A DNA stretch of 33,985 nt from Actinomycetota bacterium. GTDB taxonomy: Bacteria > Actinomycetota > UBA4738 > HRBIN12. Made by a program: the position numbers and the translations under genes. Location of the stretch: positions 1 through 33,985 of the forward strand of contig VAYX01000016.1 of assembly GCA_005885325.1 (NCBI GenBank), given 5' to 3'. Each line of letters starts with the position of its first letter. Within the stretch, counting starts at the first letter, position 1. A model generated the notes under the pieces. The model was given only the letters and a program-made list of their open reading frames with translations. It had not been told where the DNA came from and searched no databases. Positions 29,059 to 33,985 of this stretch are shown here, piece by piece.

Positions 29059-30049
29059 AGTGATCCCACCCCGTGGGCTCGAGCGGTGACTGCCGGCCTT
29101 CGGCGTCCACCGCGACGAGCCCCTCATCGATGATGACGCCGACATCGCTGAGCGTCACCCCGAACCGCTCGCGCAGGTCGCCCCGCGCCCGCGCCAGGTT
29201 CGTGAGATCGATGGTGGCCAGCAGCTCGTAATCCTCGCCGCCCGTCAGCGCGAGCTCCGCGGGATCGACCTCCAGGAACCCTGCGGCGAGGCGGAGCGCC
29301 TCCGCCACCGGCACGCGAGGCAGGTCCACCCGGGCCCCCACACCGCTCGCCGAGCACAGGCGGGACAGATCCTTGGCCAGCCCGTCGGACAGGTCCATCA
29401 TGGCCGTCGCCCCTGCCTGGGCCAGCGTCTGTCCCTCGCCCACCCGGGCCACCGGCCGGGCCTGGGCATCCAGCAGCTCCCGGCCCCACGGCTCGGCCAG
29501 CGCCTGTGGCAGCTTCGAGGGGTGGATCCGCGAGAGCAGGAACCCCCCCGCCGCCGCACCGAGGGACCCCGTGACCACCACGATGTCGCCGGGCCGAGCC
29601 CCTGAGCGCGAGACGGCGTGCCCCGACCCGACCTCGCCAACGACCGCGACGGCGATGACGACGGCGTCGGCGCGGTTGGTGTCGCCGCCGACGAGCGCCA
29701 GCGCGTACTCGTCGCACGCGGCCCGCATCCCCCCGAAGAGCTCCATCACCCAAGCGGCGTCGACGTCGACCGGGATCCCGAGCGACACCATCGCGTACCG
29801 GGGACTGGCGGCCATGGCGGCGATGTCGGACACGTTCACCACGATCGACTTTGCTCCGAGATCCCTGGCCGAGATCGACGAGCGCTCGAAGTGCACGCCC
29901 TCGATCAGCATGTCAGTCGAAAGGACCATGGACCCGGTCCCGGACCCCACGACCGCTGCGTCGTCTCCGATCCCCACCTGGACCCCAGGGAACTCCCCGG
30001 AGAGCACCTTGCGGATGGCCTCGATCAGCTGGTCCTCGGTCAGCTCCAT
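29045..30049 (-). CDS. thiL: Thiamine-monophosphate kinase
   Basis: A 334-residue enzyme making thiamine diphosphate from thiamine monophosphate and ATP, the last step of the pathway. The N-terminal ATP/metal site is GIGDDAAVVGSGTGSMVLSTD, with the following MLIEGVHFER. Other blocks are SIVVNVSDIAAMAASPRYA, LVGGDTNRA, VTGSLGAAAGGFLL, MMDLSDGLAKDLSRLC and LTGGEDYELLATI. It belongs to the PurM/AIR-synthase fold. The ATG at 30047-30049 has no strong ribosome site. thiD overlaps the end by 14 nt, so the two kinases are made together. It diverges from pckA across 141 nt. Confidence 0.96.
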   Translation of the reverse strand: MELTEDQLIEAIRKVLSGEFPGVQVGIGDDAAVVGSGTGSMVLSTDMLIEGVHFERSSISARDLGAKSIVVNVSDIAAMAASPRYAMVSLGIPVDVDAAWVMELFGGMRAACDEYALALVGGDTNRADAVVIAVAVVGEVGSGHAVSRSGARPGDIVVVTGSLGAAAGGFLLSRIHPSKLPQALAEPWGRELLDAQARPVARVGEGQTLAQAGATAMMDLSDGLAKDLSRLCSASGVGARVDLPRVPVAEALRLAAGFLEVDPAELALTGGEDYELLATIDLTNLARARGDLRERFGVTLSDVGVIIDEGLVAVDAEGRQSPLEPTGWDHFATA

Positions 30050-30118
30050 GGCATCGGTTCCGGCCCCACCCGGCGTCTGCTCCCCATCCGCGGTGGCCGA
30101 ACGGGCAAGCCCCTCGGG

Positions 30119-30124
30119 TAGAAT
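30119..30124 (+). promoter_or_regulatory. Candidate -10 element (TAGAAT) of pckA, possibly shared with thiL
   Basis: TAGAAT matches the housekeeping -10 at five of six positions and would give a leader of about 60 nt before the pckA TTG. It is part of TAGAATCTA (30119-30127), which on the other strand reads TAGATT, so a thiL promoter may use the same spot. No good -35 is seen on either side. Confidence 0.4.
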
Positions 30125-30178
30125 CTAGCCTCTCATCAGGCACCGGCTCCGTCCTAGGCGCCGATCGTCGAGTGGTCG

Positions 30179-30184
30179 AAGGAG
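30179..30184 (+). promoter_or_regulatory. Shine-Dalgarno AAGGAG that fixes the TTG start of pckA
   Basis: AAGGAG lies 6 nt before the TTG at 30191. There is no in-frame ATG or GTG between the upstream in-frame TAG (30155-30157) and this point, so the TTG start is well supported. Confidence 0.75.
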
Positions 30185-30190
30185 CACCTG

Positions 30191-31708
30191 TTGCTGGTCG
30201 AGGCGCGAACCGTGCACCAGAACCCCTCACCGGAGGAGCTGCGGAGCTTCACCGAGGAGATGCCGCAGTGCCGGATCACAGAGTTCGGCAACCTGAACGT
30301 GCAGACCCGCGTGACGTCCCGCTCCTCCGGCAGCACGTTCGTGGTCACCGACGATCCGGCGGCGGCAAGCGGCAAGACCATGACGCGGCAGGAGTACGAG
30401 CGGATCGCCTCGCTGCAGGACGCGTACCTGGCCAAGCAGGACGTCGTGGTGATCGACGGTTACATCGGCAACGACGAGGGATTCCGGACACCGGCCCGCC
30501 TCACGATCGAGAAGGCCAACGCGAACATCGCCGGCATGCAGCAGAAGCTGTACTTCCCCCGCGACGGCGGCGAGCCGAACGTCGAGGTCATCTACACGCC
30601 GAACCTCGCCGCACCGGGCTACCCGGACGACCGCGTCATCGCGGTCGACCTGGTGAACGGGGTGACCCGGATCCTGAACTCCGATTACTTCGGCGAGTCG
30701 AAGAAGGGCGGCCTTCGGATGTGGAACACGATCGTCTACGACCGCGGCGGCCTGGGGCTGCATGCCGGATGCAAGGTGATCCCCACGGACGCCGGCGAGA
30801 AGGTGTTCCTCATCATCGGGCTCTCGGGGACGGGCAAGACCACCACCACGTTCACCACCCAGAACGACTCGCTACCCGTCCAGGACGACTTCGTGGCGCT
30901 CATGCCCGGCGGGAAGGTGTACGGCACCGAGAACGGATGCTTCGCCAAGACCTTCAGCCTCGACCCCGACTTCGAACCGAACATCTTCAGGGCGGTCACC
31001 CAACCCACCGCCTACCTGGAGAACGTGTACCAGGACGAGCGGGGGACGGTGAACTTCTTCGAGACCTCGTACACGAAGAACGGCCGGGCCGTGTTCGGCA
31101 TGGACGATCTGGGCAACTACCGAGACGCGCGCACGGTGGGCACGGTCGATCGCCTGCTGATCCTGAACTGGAACGAGAACATCATCCCTGCGGTGGCCAA
31201 ACTGTCGCAGGAGCAGGCCGCGGCGTACTTCATGCTCGGCGAGACCACCGGCACCTCAGCCGGAGGCAAGGCCGAGGAGGGCAAGTTCCTCCGGGTGCCG
31301 GGGACCAACCCGTTCTTCCCCCTGCCGCACGGGCTCCAGGGCAACCGCATCCTGGAGCTGCTGGCGTCCCATCCCATCGAGGTGTTCCTGCTGAACACCG
31401 GCCGAGTGGGAGGCAGAGAGGACGACGAACGATCGAAGAAGGTGAAGATCCCGCACTCCTCGGCCGTGGTGAAGGCCATCGCCGAGGGGACCATCTCCTG
31501 GATCGAGGACCTCGACTTCGGCTACCTCATCGCCGAGGCAGTCCCCGGGATCGATGACCCCGAGCTGCTCCAGCCCCGTTGGCTGTACGAGCGACAGGGA
31601 CGACAGGCGGAGTACGCCGGCATGGTCTCGAGGTTCAAGGCCGAGCGGCGCGCCCACCTGATGGGTTTTCCCGAGCTCTCGAAAGAGATCGTCGCCGCCG
31701 CCGGCTGA
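30191..31708 (+). CDS. pckA: Phosphoenolpyruvate carboxykinase (ATP), divergent form
   Basis: A 505-residue PEPCK converting oxaloacetate and ATP to phosphoenolpyruvate, CO2 and ADP, the entry to gluconeogenesis. Kinase motif 1 is GLSGTGKTTTT (210-220) and kinase motif 2 is VQDDFVAL (Asp232, Asp233). The phosphate-contact motif is FGESKKGGLRMWN and the metal His is His191 in GLHAGCKV; the oxaloacetate-binding Arg is likely Arg44 in VTSRSSGSTFVV, where E. coli has TGRSPKDK. The fold order fits the ATP-dependent family, but the TGRSPKDK and DDEHGW signatures are altered, so it is a distant branch. It starts at TTG 30191 after AAGGAG. It is monocistronic: divergent from thiL and convergent with the ABC permease, whose stop is 6 nt away. 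Confidence 0.92.
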   Translation: MLVEARTVHQNPSPEELRSFTEEMPQCRITEFGNLNVQTRVTSRSSGSTFVVTDDPAAASGKTMTRQEYERIASLQDAYLAKQDVVVIDGYIGNDEGFRTPARLTIEKANANIAGMQQKLYFPRDGGEPNVEVIYTPNLAAPGYPDDRVIAVDLVNGVTRILNSDYFGESKKGGLRMWNTIVYDRGGLGLHAGCKVIPTDAGEKVFLIIGLSGTGKTTTTFTTQNDSLPVQDDFVALMPGGKVYGTENGCFAKTFSLDPDFEPNIFRAVTQPTAYLENVYQDERGTVNFFETSYTKNGRAVFGMDDLGNYRDARTVGTVDRLLILNWNENIIPAVAKLSQEQAAAYFMLGETTGTSAGGKAEEGKFLRVPGTNPFFPLPHGLQGNRILELLASHPIEVFLLNTGRVGGREDDERSKKVKIPHSSAVVKAIAEGTISWIEDLDFGYLIAEAVPGIDDPELLQPRWLYERQGRQAEYAGMVSRFKAERRAHLMGFPELSKEIVAAAG

Positions 31709-31714
31709 GCCCGC

Positions 31715-32521
31715 TCACGCGACCACGTCGCGGCGCGAGAACGACACCAGGGCCACGGTCAGGAACACCGCCGTGTACGCGGCCGAGATGAGGACCCCCC
31801 CGCGCATGCCGCCCCACTCGACGGGGAACCGGAAGAGGTCCGTGAACGCCAGCCACCCGTGGGTGGGCAGGTACGGGTGGATGACCCGCAGGTTCGGGAT
31901 CTGGTCGACGATCTCGCTGGTGATGCCGAGGATCACCGTGGCCACGATCGCCCCCGGCCCCGAGTCCGTGAGCGTCGAGATGCACACGCCGATGGCGGCG
32001 ATCCCCGACACCCCGAGGAGGATGTACCCGGCCGCCGCGAGGATCCGCAGCGATGCCTGGGCCACCGAAAGTGTCGTTCCCGACAGCGTGGGCAGCGGCT
32101 TGAACCCGAACACCACGCCGCCCCAGAACGCGCCGCATCCCACGACCCACAGGAGGAGGAGGCCGAGGAGCGCCATGGCCGCTCCGTACTTGCCGAGGAC
32201 CAGTCGCGTCCGGGCCACCGGCCGGACCAGGAGGTAGCGCAGCGTTCCCGCTTGGGCCTCGCCGGCCACCGCGTCACCGGCCAGAAGTCCGGCGGCGAGC
32301 GGTAGGAAGAACGGCTGGATGACTGCCAGGCCGGTGAGCGGGGCGAACAACCCGTTGCGCAGGATCTGGAACAGGAAGGGCGGCGCGTCCCCGGAGTCCG
32401 CTGACGTCGGTGGTGACAGCTTCACGGCGATGACGATCAGCACCGGGATGCCACCGAGGGCCGCGGCCAGCAGATACGTCCGCCATCGGCGCCACGCTTT
32501 CATCAGCTCAACCCTGAACAC
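31715..32521 (-). CDS. ABC-2 type transporter permease
   Basis: A 268-residue integral membrane protein with about six hydrophobic segments: about 17-33, 60-80, 115-140, 158-180, 190-205 and 243-260. It has the ABC-2 feature GEAQAGTLRYLLVRPVARTRLVLGK after the second segment, the coupling region. The GTG at 32519-32521 has GGAGGG 5 nt upstream and overlaps the ATPase stop by 14 nt. It must form an exporter with that ATPase. The substrate is unknown; such pairs export drugs, lipids or peptides, or act in bacteriocin immunity. A 6-bp GC stem-loop lies over its last codons. Confidence 0.92.
   Translation of the reverse strand: MFRVELMKAWRRWRTYLLAAALGGIPVLIVIAVKLSPPTSADSGDAPPFLFQILRNGLFAPLTGLAVIQPFFLPLAAGLLAGDAVAGEAQAGTLRYLLVRPVARTRLVLGKYGAAMALLGLLLLWVVGCGAFWGGVVFGFKPLPTLSGTTLSVAQASLRILAAAGYILLGVSGIAAIGVCISTLTDSGPGAIVATVILGITSEIVDQIPNLRVIHPYLPTHGWLAFTDLFRFPVEWGGMRGGVLISAAYTAVFLTVALVSFSRRDVVA
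31718..31732. other. Small GC stem-loop between the convergent pckA and ABC permease ends
   Basis: CGCGAC, a 3-nt loop CAC, then GTCGCG form a perfect 6-bp stem starting 9 nt after the pckA stop and covering the last permease codons. It has no T-tract on either side. It may act as a weak bidirectional terminator or may simply be coding sequence. Confidence 0.3.
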
Positions 32522-33437
32522 CGGAGCCCTCCACGAGCGACATGAAGACGTCTTCCAGCGTGTCCCGTTCCGACACCAGGGCGCTGACGGCCACCCCGCC
32601 CGAGACCAGGGCCGCGTTCACCTGAGCGGGGTTCGCTCCGTCGAGATGGACCCGGAGCACGCGCCCCTCACCTTCGATGCCGGCCACGCCGGCCAGGGCT
32701 CGAAGGATGGCCGCCGCGCGTTCGGGATCGCCGACCTCGATCCGCAGGTGCTCGGCGCCCCCCCGAAGGTTCCCCGGCGGACCTTCGGCCACCAGGCGGC
32801 CCCGCGAGAGGACGCCGACGCGGTCGCACATCACCTCGACCTCCGCGAGCAGGTGGCTCGACACGAACACGGTGGTGCCGCCGTCGGCCAGGCGCCGCAG
32901 GAGCAACCTGACCTCGCGCATCCCCGCCGGGTCGAGCCCGTTCGTCGGCTCGTCGAGCACGAGCACCTCGGGCCGGCCGAGGAGCGCGAGCGCGATCCCC
33001 AGGCGCTGCCGCATGCCCTGGCTGTACGCCTTCACCCGCTTGTCCCCCGCCGGCGACAGGCCGACCTGCTCCAGGACCTCATCGATGCGGGACAGGCGCC
33101 GCCGGGCCTCCTCGCCGTCCCCACCGGCCCGGGCGAAGGCCTCGAGGTTCCTTCGGCCCGACAGGAATCGGTAGAACGCGGGCTCCTCGATCAACGCACC
33201 GGTTCGGCGAAGCGCATGGTCTCGGCCCCGGCGGAACATGGGCTCCCCCAACAGTTCCACCTCGCCACCGGAGGGGAAGATCAGCCCCAGGGCCATCCGG
33301 ATCGTCGTGGTCTTCCCCGCGCCGTTCGGCCCCAGGAACCCGTAGAGCTCGCCGTGGTTCACGGTGAGATCCAAGCTGTCGACGACGTTCACCCCGTCGT
33401 AGCGTTTCGTCAGCCCGCGCGTGACCAACGCGGTCAC
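32508..33437 (-). CDS. ABC transporter ATP-binding protein
   Basis: A 309-residue ATPase of the ABC-2/DrrA-CcmA type. Walker A is GPNGAGKTTT (36-45), the Q-loop is near GALIEEPAFYRFLSGRRNL, the signature is YSQGMRQRLGIALAL, and Walker B with D-loop is VLVLDEPTNGLDP. The switch His is in VFVSSHLLAEVE. The C-terminal 80 residues form the small regulatory domain common to this class, ending DTLEDVFMSLVEG. The GTG at 33435-33437 overlaps the LolA-like gene stop by 4 nt (GTGA), and the permease overlaps downstream, so the three are one translational unit. Confidence 0.95.
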   Translation of the reverse strand: MTALVTRGLTKRYDGVNVVDSLDLTVNHGELYGFLGPNGAGKTTTIRMALGLIFPSGGEVELLGEPMFRRGRDHALRRTGALIEEPAFYRFLSGRRNLEAFARAGGDGEEARRRLSRIDEVLEQVGLSPAGDKRVKAYSQGMRQRLGIALALLGRPEVLVLDEPTNGLDPAGMREVRLLLRRLADGGTTVFVSSHLLAEVEVMCDRVGVLSRGRLVAEGPPGNLRGGAEHLRIEVGDPERAAAILRALAGVAGIEGEGRVLRVHLDGANPAQVNAALVSGGVAVSALVSERDTLEDVFMSLVEGSGVQG

Positions 33438-33985
33438 GGGAGCTTCGGCTCCACCTCCGCGAGCGCTGCGGTCCGCACCAAGCCGACCACGAGCCAGGAA
33501 TGGTCGACTCGGTCCACCACGTCGGCCGAGCCGAGCGGACCCGCGTACGGGAACAGGCTGCGGATGTCGGCCGGCACGTCGGACACGCGGACCGCGAGGA
33601 TCATCTCGAATCCCCGGCCGAACACGCGCACGCCCTGGACCGGCAGCTGGCCCGGAGAGCCGGGAGCCCCCGGGCCCTCGTCGCTCACCTGCTTCACCAT
33701 TGCGTCCTGTGGGGCGTTGAACGTGAACATGGAGGCATCCACCGGTTCGAACGCGACCGACGCGTACCTCACGCTAACCACGGCCGTCGAGCTCCCTCGG
33801 GGGAACACCTGGAGTGAAAGGGGCATCCTCGTCTCGGCGTCGATCGCGACATCGATCCTCCCGAGCAAGGTGTCGGCGGTGGCCGGCGTGAGGCGAATCA
33901 CGTACGCGTCCCGGCCGGCGACCACCTCCGAGCCGGCGACGGAGGCCGCGACGTACGACCGATCGTCGCGTAGGAAATCCGAGAC
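33434..33985 (-). CDS. LolA/MucB-like exported lipoprotein-carrier-fold protein, 5' end outside window
   Basis: The last 183 residues of a longer gene; the frame is open to the window edge. The readable part, SEVVAGRDAYVIRLTP, then RIDVAIDAETRMPLSLQVF, VRYASVAFEPVDASMFTFNAP, is the unclosed beta-barrel pattern of LolA/RseB-type proteins. After that comes a C-terminal module (VRVFGRGFEMILAVRVSDVP, then VDHSWLVVGLV) of the kind actinobacterial members carry. The signal peptide, if any, is outside the window. The GTGA overlap with the ABC ATPase shows joint translation. In actinomycetes such proteins occur next to ABC-2 transporters, but the exact job is not known. It may bind lipid or a membrane-anchored substrate for the exporter. 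Confidence 0.8.
   Translation of the reverse strand, partial: VSDFLRDDRSYVAASVAGSEVVAGRDAYVIRLTPATADTLLGRIDVAIDAETRMPLSLQVFPRGSSTAVVSVRYASVAFEPVDASMFTFNAPQDAMVKQVSDEGPGAPGSPGQLPVQGVRVFGRGFEMILAVRVSDVPADIRSLFPYAGPLGSADVVDRVDHSWLVVGLVRTAALAEVEPKLP

Noticed and set aside
30158..30190. Upstream in-frame extension of PckA (APIVEWSKEHLL)
   Set aside because: It looks faintly protein-like, but it contains no start codon after the in-frame TAG, and AAGGAG clearly serves the TTG at 30191.
30050..30190. Search for a THI-box thiamine riboswitch before thiL-thiD
   Set aside because: None of the conserved THI-box segments (such as CUGAGA and the paired ACCUGAUCUG-like element) is present on the minus strand.
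29851..31557. A 568-codon frame overlapping pckA in a different frame
   Set aside because: pckA has all kinase motifs and a strong ribosome site; the other frame is Arg/Gly-rich noise.

Overview
The window is a compact, GC-rich stretch of chromosome from an actinomycete-type bacterium (Actinomycetota), probably a non-model or uncultured lineage. Three things point there: the actinobacterial DUF2469 protein, a WhiG-type sigma factor beside an M23 peptidase, and a gene order that closely follows the Mycobacterium tuberculosis Rv2894c-Rv2927c and Rv2965c-Rv2973c blocks. Those comparisons are from memory, not a search. GTG and TTG starts and 1-14 nt gene overlaps are common. I see no rRNA, tRNA, CRISPR array, insertion sequence or phage gene. 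No gap between genes exceeds about 185 nt.

Layout, left to right; most genes are on the minus strand, so transcription runs right to left. 1-2492: exported M23 peptidase (cut by the edge), WhiG-like sigma factor and XerC recombinase, the last two translationally coupled behind one promoter. 2606-7962: dprA, comM, yraN, DUF2469, rnhB, lepB, rplS. 8046-9993: a cupredoxin remnant, trmD, rimM, khpA, rpsP. 10006-16479: ffh, a stand-alone receiver-domain protein, ftsY, smc, acyP. 16584-17165 (plus): a nicotinamidase/isochorismatase-family gene split by an in-frame amber codon. 17181-23289: mutM, rnc, rpmF, DUF177, a coiled-coil protein, coaD, rsmD, recG. 23351-23902 (plus): a thioredoxin-like lipoprotein. 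23906-27929: a class III cyclase/ATPase/TPR protein coupled to a small protein that looks like two Lrp/AsnC ligand-binding domains. 28031-28222 (plus): rpmB. 28246-30049: thiD and thiL. 30191-31708 (plus): a divergent ATP-type PEP carboxykinase. 31715-33985: ABC-2 permease, ABC ATPase and a LolA-like protein cut by the right edge.

Most genes are core functions: ribosomal proteins and rRNA/tRNA modification (rplS, rpsP, rpmB, rpmF, rimM, trmD, rsmD, rnc), membrane targeting and signal cleavage (ffh, ftsY, lepB), chromosome handling and repair (smc, recG, mutM, rnhB, xerC, dprA, comM), and cofactor synthesis (coaD, thiD, thiL). The parts that depart from this are the receiver protein inside the SRP operon, the cyclase/tandem-RAM pair, MutM without its catalytic N-terminal proline, the amber-split hydrolase, the cupredoxin fragment between rplS and trmD, and several genes that look leaderless (TANNNT 6-12 nt before the start codon and no Shine-Dalgarno).
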